DNA of 64,000 bases, from NCBI RefSeq assembly GCF_004664715.2, contig NC_051066.1:79250735-79314734 (forward strand). Direction: 5' to 3'. The position numbers and the translations under genes were made by a program. The stretch is from Peromyscus leucopus (taxonomy: Eukaryota > Chordata > Mammalia > Rodentia > Cricetidae). The notes below the pieces were generated by a model. The model made no database searches, was not told where the DNA came from, and worked only from the letters and a program-made list of their open reading frames with translations. Positions 32,991-44,118 of the stretch are shown here, one piece after another (position 1 is the first letter of the stretch; each line of letters starts with the position of its first letter).

Positions 32991-33076
32991 TAATATTATA
33001 AAGCAAAATAAAAATAAAAATAAAAAGAGAGCCATCAAAAGGGAAGAATCAAAACATTTCTTGAAGCCATAAAATG

Positions 33077-33330
33077 AGGGCTGAGGCAACGTTGCATCCA
33101 GTGGGTAAAGTGTTTGCAGTGAGCACCTGAGAACCTGAGCTGGAATCCCTGGGTGTGTGGTCCTGGGAGTCCCAGCCAGCCCTGCTCAACCTCCAAGCCC
33201 CAGGTTCAGTGAAGAGACCCTGTCTCAAAAACTAAGGTAGCGTGTGGTTAAGGAAAACACTGCATGTTGACCTCTGGCCTCCACAGGCACACAGATGGAC
33301 ACCTGCACCTGCACACACACACAGCAACAA
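33077..33330 (+). mobile_element. ID_B1 SINE, compact
   Basis: Head agggctgaggcaacgttgca, gtgaagagaccctgtctcaa, cctctggcctccacaggcac and a CA-rich tail. The B1 half is shortened. Confidence 0.78.
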
Positions 33331-35109
33331 AATTGTAATAATTTAGATCACTGAATTTGCAACCATAATTTTCACTTTTCCCTACTCTAGTATCAGTGTG
33401 AGTTATAGAGATTGTAACTATGGCGACATCTAAAAAAAACTACCCAGACCAGAACTGATGCCAGTGCCGGGTTACGTCCCATTGTCTTGTTTGCCTGTCG
33501 CCTTTAGTTTTCTCCCTCTCTGTAGAGCAGCTGCCCATCTTGTCCCTAGTCAGGTGGCCTCTGAATTGGATGGACCTAATGGGAGCAAGTGAAGGCGCTA
33601 ATAACCAGACACCAGTACTTGAAGTTAAAGATGCCATTCTTTGCAAACAGGATGAAATACCAAAATCTTGGGCTTTTCCAAGTGACCTTTAATTTTTCCA
33701 GTTTCCAGAAATAGCACAGCTTTCCTTTTGACAATTTCTAGAAAATGAAATAGCAAACCCCAACTCACATTGTGGGCTGACATCATTCCTTCCATCTTCC
33801 CAAATTCAACAGAACACACAGACGATCCATCACAGCAAACTTTCTTCTGGGAACGCTGCTGACACACGTTGCTTATGTGAGCTGCAGAGGCTTTCTAATT
33901 AGATCCCCAGTGGGATCTTGTAATCTATTTAAACTCCCTGAAGCATCTTTCCAGGAATGTCCATATTATTGTTTTGAGCTTTAAATAATAGAAACAGAAA
34001 GAGAAGATAACTTTGAGTTCCATTCCACATCTCAGCAGTTTTATGAAATGATCATTGTGCCCAGATAGGGTAAACATAATAGTGCTCGTGTAGGACCCCT
34101 GTTTGGAACTGGCCTCAAGGAAAATACACATGACAGCATGAGACGGGGGCGAGTCAAAGGAGACCTCTCTGGTGTAGCTTCAGAATTTCACTTGATAGAC
34201 ATATGAATTGGCCACCCATCAGCTGAGCAGCATGGCGCTAGAGATTTGGATCTATGGTGACCAAAGAAACAGACTACCCCTGCCTCTCGGAGCTGCTTCC
34301 GATGAAGTCCAGGGAAGTCTGGTCCTGTAACATGGTAATAGCCACACAAGGAACCTGCAGTATGCTGACATCCCAACTGAGAGATCAACTGAAAACTAAT
34401 TTTTAAAAAATGCAAACGAAGCAGACTTGAGCTACTTCAACAGCTCTAGGCAAAGGGGCCTTAAAATGCCCTTGCTTAGGAAGACAGAAATGACGCAAAG
34501 GCACCCAAATGCAAGACACCTTCAGTCCAAAGATGGAATAACTGGCCAGATCTTACCTAACAAGTTATCAAAGAACAGCCTCGGGCTGAGCTCGGGCCTG
34601 CTGGATGCGCACTTTCCCTTTGTGCTGGCATGTTTTATTAGTCAAGGGAAAAGGCTCAGGTTATATAACGCTGGCTCCACCTACCTCACCCCAAACAGGA
34701 CTTACTGCAAATAACACTTGAGGCAGCATGTCCCAGAAATATTTCAAGAAAAATAGCAGTATGAGTGGAAGGAAGGAAGGAAGGAGAGGAGGGAGGGTGG
34801 GTGGAGGGCTGCAAACACATCCTCTCCTCGGGGATTCATAATGAACACTGGCCCACCGCAACCTAGGAGGAACTTGGGGATCAGTGTTTCATAGGAGGCA
34901 TAGCTGTGGGTACTGGGGCTGAAACAGTAAATGACAACCAACAAAACCCAGAGTCTTCACTTTGTGGCATTAAGGGACATTCTAATATGGCTCCACAGTC
35001 AGTAATAGCTGCTAAGGAAAAAATAAATAAATAAAACTAAGGAGGACGGGGCGGGAGGGAGATGGTGCTAGGTTGTCTATGGTATCAGCGGAGACCTCAC
35101 TAACAAAGT
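33331..35109. other. Repeat-poor unique block
   Basis: About 1.8 kb without recognised transposons. Includes a GGAA/GGAGG purine tract at 34767-34807. No exon identified. Confidence 0.5.
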
Positions 35110-35420
35110 GACTGTTAGGCCAAGACAGGAAGGAGAGAGATGTGTGGCCTTCTGTGGGACAAACACTCCAGACAGAACAACATGTGTAAAGGCCTGGGGT
35201 AGGAGCGTTTGGGGGCTTTAAGGAACAACAGAGAGGTCGGCGTGGCTGCTGTAGCTTGAGCAAAGGGATGACAGGAATGCAAGATGGAAAAGGAAGCCAG
35301 AGCCCGGACAGACATTTCAATTCCAAAATGAATAAAATGAGAGGAAGAACGGAAGAACAGAGCCCAATGATCTGAGAATAACCAGGAGTTAGTGGTACCT
35401 GGAGGGTCATGGGAAGAAAA
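35110..35420 (+). mobile_element. Ancient mammalian repeat, possibly L2
   Basis: acactccagacagaacaaca, gtgtaaaggcctggggtagg, aggaacaacagagaggtcgg and gtgtggctg-like motifs resemble an old repeat with 'aggcagagggaacagcaagtgcaaaggcc'. The minus-strand 183-residue frame at 35115-35666 crosses it, so that frame is not taken as a gene. Confidence 0.45.
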
Positions 35421-35571
35421 CGGCCCCGGAGAGGTGTGGCACTCCTTCCTTAAATGCTGCTGCGAGGACAATGAGCACTGGAAAGGAACACTGGATTTAA
35501 CGAAATGGGAAGCTGGAGTCTCATTGGTGAGAGACACTTTGTAGAATGGAAAAGTCTGTTTAGAATGGGAG

Positions 35572-35700
35572 GGGCATGTGTATACACGTGGGTTTGTCCA
35601 TATGTTTGCATAGGGACACCCACATGTGGAGGCCAGGGGTTGATTCCAAGTGCTTTCCCTTATCACTTTCTATCCTGTTTGTTTGTTGTTGATGATGTTT
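35572..35700 (-). mobile_element. ID_B1/B4 SINE tail fragment
   Basis: A 'catgtgtatacacgtgggtt ... cccacatgtggaggccaggg' stretch is a reversed B4-type 3' end. The body and head are missing because the L1 at 35716 begins here. Confidence 0.6.
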
Positions 35701-35715
35701 TTCTTTTTAAATAAC

Positions 35716-37042
35716 ACCATTAAATTTGCAGGCAAATATATGGAATTAGAAAAAAATCATCCCGAGTGAGGTAACCCAGACCCAGAAAGACAAACCTGGC
35801 ATATACTCACTTATAAGTGGATATTAGCTATAAAGTAAAGGAGAACCATGCAACAACCCACAGACCCAGAGAGGCTAGGTAACAAGGAGGGTTCAAGTGG
35901 GGGGATGCATGGGTCTCCCTGGGATGGGGAAATAGGATAAATTTTGTGGGTGGACTGGGAGCAGGTGGGAATGGGAACAGGAGGAAACAGGTGGGGGAAA
36001 GAGTACTGGGGGGTACATTTCAGGGGTGAGGTAGAAATCTAGTGCAATGAAAACTCCCAGAAATCTAGGATGACCCTTGCAAAACCTTCTAGCAATGGGG
36101 AATACGGAGACTGAACCGGCCATCTTCTGTAACCAGGCAAGGAAGGCTTCCAGGGGAGGGACTGGAACACCAACACAGCCACAAAACCTTCGCCCTACAA
36201 TTTGTCCTGCCTGCAAGATGTGCTGGCATAAAGTAGCACAGAACTTGAGGGAGTGGCCAACCAAGGACTGGCCCAACCTGAGACCCTTGCCACGAGAGGG
36301 AATCCACTCGTGACACTGTCTAGAGGGCCAGGAACCAGAGGCTGGGCAGCCCAGAGACTTAGGATAGAACCAAACAAGTCTGGCAAAAGAAAAGAGGAAA
36401 AGAGAAAGAAAAGTCAATGAAATGATTCTTAATGATACTCTGCTATACTTGTAGACCAGAGCCTAGCGTAATTGTCTTCAGAGAGACTTCATCCAGCAAC
36501 TAATGGGAGCAGATGCAGAGACCCACAGGAAACATTGGGCAGAGCTTAGGGAATCCCACAGAAGATGGGGAGGAAGAATTATAGGAGCCAGAGGGGTCAA
36601 AGACACCACAAGGAAATCCACAGACTCAACTAATCAGGGCTCATAGGGGCTCACGGAGACTGAACCAACAATCAGGGAGCCTTCACAGGTCTGACCTAGG
36701 AACTCTGCATATCTGTTAAAGTTGTGCAGCTTAGAGTTCTTGTGGGACTCCTAACAGTGAGAGCAGGCACTGTCTCTGACTCTTTTGCCTGCTTTTGGGA
36801 CCCTTTTTCTCCTACTGGGTTACCTCATCCAGCCTTAGTATGAGGGGCCCTTCCTAGTCTCATTGCAACATGATATACCATATTTGGTTGGTATCTGTGG
36901 GAGGCCTGCCCTTTCCTAAAGGGAAACTGAGGAGGAGTAAATCTGGGGCAGAGGGGAGGTGGGGGAGGGACTAGGAGGAGAGGAGGGAAGGGAACCTGTG
37001 TTCAAGATATAATATATGAGAGAATGATAAATAAAATTTTTA
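35716..37042 (+). mobile_element. 5'-truncated rodent L1 (Lx-like), ORF2 end plus 3' UTR
   Basis: Begins in the ORF2 C-terminus: ttaaatttgcaggcaaatat gives the 'KFAGK' motif, and gaggtaacccagacccagaa gives 'EVTQTQK'. A long G-rich 3' UTR follows, with gggaaactgaggaggagtaa and ctgtgttcaagatataatat, ending ataaataaaatttttattt. The frame breaks just after KFAGK by one base in an A run. It encodes no intact retrotransposase domain and cannot move by itself. Confidence 0.9.
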
Positions 37043-37083
37043 TTTCATTTATTATTGGTGTATGGGTATGCATGTGGGTACAA

Positions 37084-37138
<55 letters not shown>

Positions 37139-37287
37139 CATGTCCCATGGCACATGTGTGGAGGTCCGAGAACAGCTTTGTCAAGTTGATTCTGTCTTTC
37201 TACCTATATGAGAATTGGGGGGATCAAACTCAGGCCGTTAGGCTTGGCAACAAGCTCCTTTACTGATGAACCATCTAGCCAGCCCCA
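37043..37287 (-). mobile_element. RSINE1/B4-type SINE with TG microsatellite
   Basis: The T/TG-rich tail includes (TG)26 at 37085-37136, then catggcacatgtgtggaggt, gttgattctgtctttctacc, and the reversed head gaaccatctagccagccc. Confidence 0.82.
37085..37136. repeat. (TG)n microsatellite
   Basis: A perfect 52-base alternating purine/pyrimidine run, capable of Z-DNA. It lies inside the SINE tail. Confidence 0.98.
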
Positions 37288-37292
37288 CCTTA

Positions 37293-37540
37293 ATTTTTGT
37301 GATAGGGTAACTCATTGAACACAGAGTTCATGACTGGTTAGACTAGCTAGTCACCAAACTTGGGAGACCCACCTGTCGTCGTCCCCACCACCCCTGACTC
37401 CGCCACTCCCCTGCTCTACACTAGAGCTGCAGACCCACAGCACCACGCCTGGCTTTTCCCATGGAGACTAGGGAGCTGAACTAAGGGAAGTCCTCGTGCT
37501 TGTACAGAGACACCTTCCCAACATTAGGCAGGCCCTGAGA
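37293..37540 (-). mobile_element. B4/ID_B1-type SINE, B1-side first
   Basis: ttttgtgatagggtaactca, cttgggagacccacctgtcg, cagcaccacgcctggctttt then gtcctcgtgcttgtacagag fit a reversed ID_B1. It directly adjoins the RSINE1 at 37287. Confidence 0.65.
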
Positions 37541-39011
37541 AGGAGCTTTTGAAGATGAACGATTAACTAATACATCTATCCGTAATAGAGACAGGACAGA
37601 AGGAGATGCTCTGGCCGGAAGTCCTCGAGAACAAATCAGATCACTCCCTGCATAAGGATCAAGAAGAAAACGCAGTGGGCTAGGTGAGTGAGCAGAGAAA
37701 GAGGGGAGGTTGCAGAAACACTTTCTGGATGACTTGCTTTCCTCGGGAGATGGGAGGTTTTATGAAGGAGGAGAGGGTTGGAAGCAGGAGCTCCAGAGAG
37801 TAGGGAGATGGCTAAGCCAGGGAAACACAGTGGCAGTGCTGGGCAGCAGAGTCCTTCGATGTCCATGGCAATCGAGTGATAGGACTGGCCAGCCTGGGCA
37901 TGAGGTACCCCCCAGCACTCTGCTTCCTGAGTAAATGTGGGAATCTGTCAGACTCATCCATCTCTAACTTCTCCTGAACCCATTTGACCATAGAAACTAA
38001 CCGTCCCAAAGAGCCTGTGTAAAATGTTAGTCTGCGCTTAAACAGATCATAGGGGTTAAGAAAATATTGGAACCCCTAATTTCTCTTTTCTAGTCAAGTG
38101 ATAATGCAGGGGTTGGGGTGTAGGGGAATATAGGTTTTAGTCATGTTAGGGTGTCCTGCTAAGAAGAAAGGAAAACAGATTGACACAGTCAAAACAGATT
38201 ATCCGAGTCAGAGCTGGAAGTGAGATCTATGCTTGCCCGGGTGACCTTGGGCAAACAAGTCTTTCTGGGATATATCCTGAACAGGGGGAATATCTCCTGC
38301 CCCTCGAGGACGCTAGGAGGGTTAGTGCCAATAAACATCAGCACTCAGCTCCTAGCATAGAAAGGCTACCTGAGGAGGTAGCCACACTTGCTAGCCAACG
38401 AACACTGCAAATCATCCAGGTAAACACTGCAAATCATCCAGGTGAACACTACCCCATCCAGAGCATCTCCTCCAGGCACCCGACCACTGTGCCCCTGGCT
38501 ACCTCAGCATCCACAAGCCTTGCTCTCAGTTTATAGCCAGGAACTTGATCAGTCAAGACACAGTTTAACTGCTCTAGCTCAAGAATAAATTGGTCTTTCC
38601 AGCGACTGAGTTCATCTATAACAAATGAAGCCCTTCCACTTCCTGCAAGACAGAACACTTTATAAAATCATGCATAGATCATAGTTTCCATTTTCGAAAT
38701 AATCTTTTACTTACAGAAAATGACCAAAGGCAGCATACAAAAAGAGTTCAATGTCCTTCATTCGGCTTCTGCTAATGTTTCCTCTAACCTCCCATAATCA
38801 TGAGACAGTTGCCCAAACCAAGAAAACATCATTGACAAATTAATGTTTACTGTTTAAATTACTCCTCCATGGGCCTTGCTCCAATGTTGCCAGCGTGCCT
38901 CTAGTGTCCCTTTTATGATCCGGGATCCAGTCCAGGGCCCCATATCAAACTTAGTTCTCGAATCTGTACTGGTCCGAGACAGTTTCTCCAAGTTTCTCTG
39001 TCTTTCATGAC
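37541..39011. other. Unassigned unique DNA
   Basis: About 1.5 kb with no recognised gene. It contains a 25-bp direct repeat (aacactgcaaatcatccagg at 38402 and 38427). A weak MIR-like phrase ggtgaccttgggcaaacaag lies at 38240-38259. Confidence 0.45.
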
Positions 39012-39377
39012 TGTCTTAGTTAAGGTTCTACTGCTGTGAAGAGACACCATGACCATGGCAACTCTTATAACAGAAAACATTTAATTGGGGTGGCTCCCTT
39101 ACAGTTCAGAGGTTCAGTCCATTATCGTCATGGTGGGAAGCAAGGCAGCGTGCAGGCAGACATGGCGCTGGAGAAGGAGCTGAGAGTTCTTACATCTTGA
39201 CTCACAGGAAACAGAAAGGGGTCTGAGACACTGGGCAGTATCTGGAGCATATATGAGACCTCAAAGCCCACCTCCACAGAGACACACTTCCTCCAACAAG
39301 GTCATACCTACTCCAACAAAGCCACACCTCCTAATACTACCACTCCCTTTGGGGACATTGTCTTTCAAAGCACCACA
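39012..39377 (-). mobile_element. ORR1 MaLR solo LTR
   Basis: tgtcttagttaaggttctac ... gaaaacatttaattggggtg ... gacacacttcctccaacaag ... caaagcaccaca. Flanked by atgac and gtgac, a 5-bp duplication with one mismatch. Full length. Confidence 0.92.
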
Positions 39378-40024
39378 GTGACACTGGCATCTGTGAAGAA
39401 GGCTGACTGGACTGGCCAGGCATTTTGATTGGGATTTGGCTGATCTTTTCTCATGATTAGACTGAACTTGTGTGTTTTGGGTAAAATCCCCCAGAAATGA
39501 TGTTTGGCCTGCTCAGTACACCAAAATGGGAAATTCATGTTGATAAATCTCAGCACTGGTGATAAAGCCTTGGTATATTTGACTGAGGTGGTGTTTACCT
39601 CATGTCTAATGTAGAATGAGACAGAATTCCAGCCTTTCCTAAGAATTGTGGAAATGAGTAGATGCTCTCCTCTGCGTTCAGCCAAAGATGTGTAGAATAA
39701 GAACTTGAACTCAGGTGTTCCACATCCACATGCTTTCTCTTTCCTGTTCTCGCTGCTGCACTTGCATGGCCTTCATGCACTTATCTCATTCCACAACTGG
39801 TTTTCCAGGGGAAAACACCACAGCAAGCCATGCTCTCTCATACGTCAGGGTTTCCTCAATGAAGGCGATAGTACAAGGTAAAATAGAGGCAGAAACACAA
39901 ACGGGAAGCTCCCGGATGTGGTCCAGGACACTTAACAGCTGTACCTAACTTACTACAAACACGGGAAGAAAATCAGCATGAGCCTACAAGACCAAAAAAC
40001 CCGGAACTGATTTTAAAAAAGAAA
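39378..40024. other. Unassigned unique DNA
   Basis: Nothing recognised. Confidence 0.45.
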
Positions 40025-40035
40025 TCTTTAAGTAG

Positions 40036-40198
40036 CTGGGGAGTGGTGGCTCATGCCCTTAATCCCAGCACTTGGGAGGCAGAGCCAGGTAGGTCTCTGT
40101 GAGTTCGAGGCCAGCCTGGTCTACAGAGTGAGATCCAGGACAGGCACCAAAACTACACAGAGAAACCCTATCTCAAAAAAAACAAAACAAAAAAAAAG
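40036..40198 (+). mobile_element. B1 SINE with perfect target duplication
   Basis: ctggggagtggtggctcatg, cttaatcccagcacttggga, cagcctggtctacagagtga, aaaactacacagagaaaccc, then an A-rich tail. Flanked by tctttaagtag at 40025-40035 and 40199-40209. The intact duplication and low divergence mark a fairly recent insertion. Confidence 0.97.
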
Positions 40199-40209
40199 TC
40201 TTTAAGTAG

Positions 40210-40431
40210 TTCTTGAGAACCAAGGAGGACAACTACAGGGAAGGCAGGCAGAGTTCCATGGTACTGGGTGTAAAACCCACAGGCACACCTTTAGGGCAGC
40301 TCTCTTATCCCCGCACTCACAGCCTCCGAGACAGAGTTGCATCACACATTGACATCCAGTCCCACATGAGGCACATGAGACACAAAGAGGTGAAGACAAG
40401 GCGTGGGGCTGAAGTTCAAAGTGAGGATTTC
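40210..40431. other. Short unassigned stretch
   Basis: Nothing recognised. Confidence 0.4.
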
Positions 40432-40540
40432 AATCTTTCATTCATTCACTCATCCATTCACCTAACAGGCACAGACCCCAGGCTTGCTTTTTAATCTAAG
40501 TGCTGAAGACACATTCATACTAGAGACCATGGCCTCAGGA
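40432..40540 (-). mobile_element. L2 3'-end relic
   Basis: tttcattcattcactcatcc followed by cctaacaggcacagacccca and aagtgctgaagacacattca resembles the reversed L2 terminus with its 'ttcattcattcaac' start. Confidence 0.45.
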
Positions 40541-40908
40541 TTGGAAGACCTCAGGCTTCCCCATGACCTTTTCACAGGAATCTAGACAGGCAGCACTCCC
40601 TCAAGTGGGGCCCATGCCCCACTGAGAGCACAGACATCAGGTTTCCACAGAATGGTTGCTCTGTAGCGGAGACTCTCGTGGGAAGGGAGCCACGCTGAAC
40701 GAAGGTCACCGTTCTCTTGGTAGACTACCTTCTCTTTGTCCCCCTTGTCAGGACTCAGCAGGCCTGAATTTCTAAGTGCAATAAACAGCAAACCAGAAAT
40801 AGTATCAAATGCAAGCAGAAGGAGAGACCATTTAGGAGGAAGAAGAGAACCAGCAAACCAGAGTCCAGAGGGGAGGGCAGGGAAAAAAAAAAACACATAG
40901 TTCTGGGC
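40541..40908. other. Unassigned unique DNA
   Basis: Nothing recognised. Confidence 0.4.
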
Positions 40909-41002
40909 TGGTGGGATGGCTCAGTGGGTAAAGGCGCTTGCCACCAAGTCTGACACCCTGAGTTTGATCCTCAGGACCCACATGGTAGAAGGAAAGAACT
41001 GA

Positions 41003-41040
<38 letters not shown>

Positions 41041-41046
41041 GTTGTT
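40909..41046 (+). mobile_element. RSINE1/B4-type SINE with CA tail
   Basis: gctggtgggatggctcagtg, aaaggcgcttgccaccaagt, tttgatcctcaggacccaca, gtagaaggaaagaactgatc, then (CA)n at 41004-41038. Confidence 0.9.
41004..41038. repeat. (CA)n microsatellite
   Basis: A perfect 35-base CA run in the SINE tail. Confidence 0.97.
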
Positions 41047-41130
41047 CCCTGCTCTCCACTAGTGCAGCATGACATGTGTGTCCTCTGATACAAATTAACC
41101 AATTTTACAAAAGAACATAGTATAATGATA

Positions 41131-41142
41131 AATATATATACA

Positions 41143-41177
<35 letters not shown>
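41131..41177. repeat. (TA)n-rich tract
   Basis: tatatatacatatatgtgta then alternating TA. Self-complementary and able to extrude a cruciform. Confidence 0.93.
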
Positions 41178-41178
<1 letters not shown>

Positions 41179-41181
<3 letters not shown>

Positions 41182-41638
41182 ACATCACAATGAAATCCAT
41201 TCCTTTGTACACTTCCTAAAGAAATAATAGAGAAATGGTGTCAACTTTACCCACAGATAAATAAATCATATTTATATCATCCACCTAATAGTTAACGAAT
41301 GCTTTGCTCTCAACTAGGTATATAAGGACCCAAAGTGACGGACAAAAGCTGATCTGAGCAGTCCAGAGGCTGCAGATGGACAAGATCAGGTGCACTCAGG
41401 GTGGTTTAGCTGTGGACCAGAAACTCACGGCTTACACGCACAAAAGTACAGGGACAGCACTGCCTTGTGTGGTCTCCCCCAGGAATTTTAACACTCACAA
41501 ACATCAAATTCTCAAGAGGGAGAGGAGAGACAGCCTCTACCAGGGATAAGTGCCTTAATTGGTTGTTCAATACAGAGTGGGCAGCCCTGGAACCATAACA
41601 CACAAACAACGAAAATGAATTCATCAGTGTATTTATAC

Positions 41639-41675
<37 letters not shown>

Positions 41676-42394
41676 ATTAGGGAAGAATAGTTGAAGGGAG
41701 TGGAGTTGGGAGGGACTGGAGGGAAATCCATGTAATTAAACTTAAATCAAAAATGTTTAACATAAAATGTTTAGATGCATTTCTTGTCTTGTTTTACATG
41801 GCCAAGTCCACCACCTCAAGACAAGCCACATATATTTGCAAGTTCAACTCAAAAAAAGAGGGGCCAGAGGGTGAAAAGCCATCTTGGCCAAAATCTCAGG
41901 ATTGGCATCTTGTTCTTAAAAGCTAATTAAAAAAGAAAATCATGATCTACAGGAAGGAAGGGTGGTCTCGGAATGACACTCGGCTACAGAAATGAGGTGA
42001 TTTCTTAATCGAGTCCCAAGAAAAAGACTTGGAAGGAGGGAAGAGTCCCAGCAGGTGAGCTGTGACCCCAGAAACTAGGAATGCAGGACACCAGGAAGGG
42101 ATACACATGGCAACAGCTGTTCATTACACGTGCTTACAGCTACCTTGGGATACTTTGAATGGTCTTGTATTCTGCTCCGAGGCTTCCAATCACAGATCAG
42201 GAGAGGAAGTCCCAGGAATCCACAGGTCTGGGTGGCCACTGGATGATGGTTTGAGAATCAGTCATGAAGAGTCAGGAGAGTCTTGGTGGAAGAGAAGGCT
42301 GAGTCTAGGCACAGAACAAGTACTACAAGGAAGGACATCGTGAACAAATGTCATGGGACAGATGACCAGAATTACACTTGAGGAGTGTGTCTGT
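41179..42394. other. Unassigned unique DNA
   Basis: Contains (TG)n at 41639-41671. No gene or transposon recognised. Confidence 0.45.
41639..41671. repeat. (TG)n microsatellite
   Basis: A perfect TG run of about 33 bases. Confidence 0.97.
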
Positions 42395-42535
42395 CACAGC
42401 GTGGTCCCCATGACAAAAGTAGCAGCAGCAGCAGAAAGCATGTGAGAAATTTAAATTCTTGGAACCAGTGAATCAGAATCTCTGCAGAGAGATGCAGCAA
42501 TCTGTGTTTTAACAAGCCCTCCAGCAATTCTATTA
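42395..42535 (-). mobile_element. MER5A-like DNA transposon relic (hAT-Charlie)
   Basis: agcgtggtccccatgacaaa, attcttggaaccagtgaatc, cagaatctctgcagagagat and caatctgtgttttaacaagc match the reversed MER5A ('ctgaatcagaaactctggg ... tctgtgttttaacaagccctcc'). A non-autonomous element with no transposase. Confidence 0.8.
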
Positions 42536-42555
42536 CATTTCTATTCATTTCGTAA

Positions 42556-42722
42556 GCACACAAGGGCGTGATGGTGAGGAGGGTCCATGTGTGCCACCAT
42601 AGGAACAGAGATCAGAGGACAACTTTGTAGAATTGGTTCTCTCCTTCTACCTTGTGGGTTCCAGGGATGGAATTCAGGTTATCAGGCTTGTCAGCAAGCA
42701 CCTTCAACAGCTCACCACCCCA
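42556..42722 (-). mobile_element. RSINE1/B4-type SINE
   Basis: agatcagaggacaactttgt, attggttctctccttctacc, caggttatcaggcttgtcag and aacagctcaccaccccactc are the reversed RSINE1. Confidence 0.85.
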
Positions 42723-42967
42723 CTCTGTTAATTCCGACTCAAATAAAGGAAGTGCTATTTTGAGTCTATACCACGGTCCATACCAATCGATCACACTGTG
42801 TCAAACTCCAGTCCCAGTCAAATTCACATTGTGTTGACAACATTATTCTGCAGCATGGAGTGACAACAAACCAGCATGCATCTTAATGCCTTGCTTATTA
42901 TCTACTCTATAAAACACAAATGCTTGACCAAGGCTCTGCAAATACATTAAAATGAAACCATTAAATT

Positions 42968-43130
42968 GGTGCTTCTCAACTCTAACTTGCATACAAACCC
43001 CTCAGATCTTGCTAAGATGCATTTCTGAAGCTCCAGGTCTGAGGGCAGGCCTAGGATTATGCCTGTCTGTCATGTTCCTGCACAATGATGTGTAGGCTGC
43101 TGGTCTGTGGTCCACCGTGTGGGCAGCAAG
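42968..43130 (+). mobile_element. MER5A-like DNA transposon relic (hAT-Charlie)
   Basis: ttggtgcttctcaactctaa, aaacccctcagatcttgcta, gctccaggtctgagggcagg, gctgctggtctgtggtccac fit MER5A on the plus strand. Opposite in direction to the copy at 42395. Confidence 0.7.
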
Positions 43131-43973
43131 ACATGGAATTAAGTCTAAAAGCCTCGGTGACAGGACTCCCACTCCCTACCTGTGAGATGTTCCGCTCAGG
43201 CCTGGTGTCCCACCCCGCAGTCACTGCCATCACAACCTCAGCTCCCATCCCCCTTTCTCTTAGCCACTGAGTGAATATGTGTTCGTGCAATCTCTTCACC
43301 CACCCAGCACGTGGGGGTGCGAAGGGAGGCCCGGCGGAGCGTGTATGCTCACACCACCAGCACAGAGAAGGAACGGATGTCCCCAAGTGTTCTCCTTGTG
43401 CCTCCAGAGGGACTGTTCCAGGCAGGAAGATCCACCTCACTTGTCTGCAGAGCTAACTACCCGTTATTTAAAACATAAACTCTTAGCTTTAGACTCGTCA
43501 GAGGCTGCAAATCAATAGGCCATCCTCGGTGCTACGTGGACCTCTGTCACGTTCCCATGAGCTCCATCCAACCAGGGTAGCCAAAAATCCCAGCTGGGAC
43601 CACCACGTTACCTCAGTGAAAAATATATGATGCTTGGAGACAGCCCATCCCTAACGGGGGGTGGGAGGGGCGTGTGGTTCCAACCTGTGTGTCACACTTG
43701 TCCCCTGCCCCGGGCACGCATGAGATACTCCAAAGCTAGGAAATGGTCATGTGATGAGACCTGCAGGGTTGCAGCCAGGTGTAGATATTGACTAAATATG
43801 GCCATCGAGACTCAGTCCTCCTCTTGACTTCAGGGTCCATTTCTGGGTTTTCCCTACAGACTGATTCATTCTTTTGTCCCTCCCCCCCCCCCACATAAAC
43901 AGGTAGTTATTACATAAAGTTGTCTAGAACCGCTCGACTAAAATTAATAAGGGATTTCTGAGGTAGAAATCCA
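43131..43973. other. Unassigned unique DNA
   Basis: Mildly GC-rich around 43300-43440. Includes a C homopolymer (about 43879-43893). The 127-residue minus frame at 43057-43440 overlaps MER5A and resembles no family. Confidence 0.45.
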
Positions 43974-44118
43974 GATTCTTTTTTTTTTTGAGACAGGGTT
44001 TCTCTGTGTAGCTTTGCGCCTTTCCTGGAACTCACTTGAGCCAGCTGGCTCGAACTCACAGAGATTCACTGCTCTGCTCCAGTGCTGATTAAAGCGTGCC
44101 ACACTGCCGCTCAAATCC
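43974..44118 (-). mobile_element. B1 SINE with many short deletions
   Basis: The first half is near-consensus (gagacagggtttctctgtgt, agctttgcgcctttcctgga). After about 44030 the sequence loses one to four bases repeatedly: cagctggctcgaactcacag, ctgctctgctccagtgctga, ttaaagcgtgccacactgcc. Losses fall largely in GGC/GCC-type triplets. This may be real decay or consensus error. Confidence 0.88.

Noticed and set aside
35115..35666. 183-codon minus frame as a gene
   Set aside because: It overlaps an ancient repeat and a SINE tail, resembles no protein family, and has no splice or promoter evidence.
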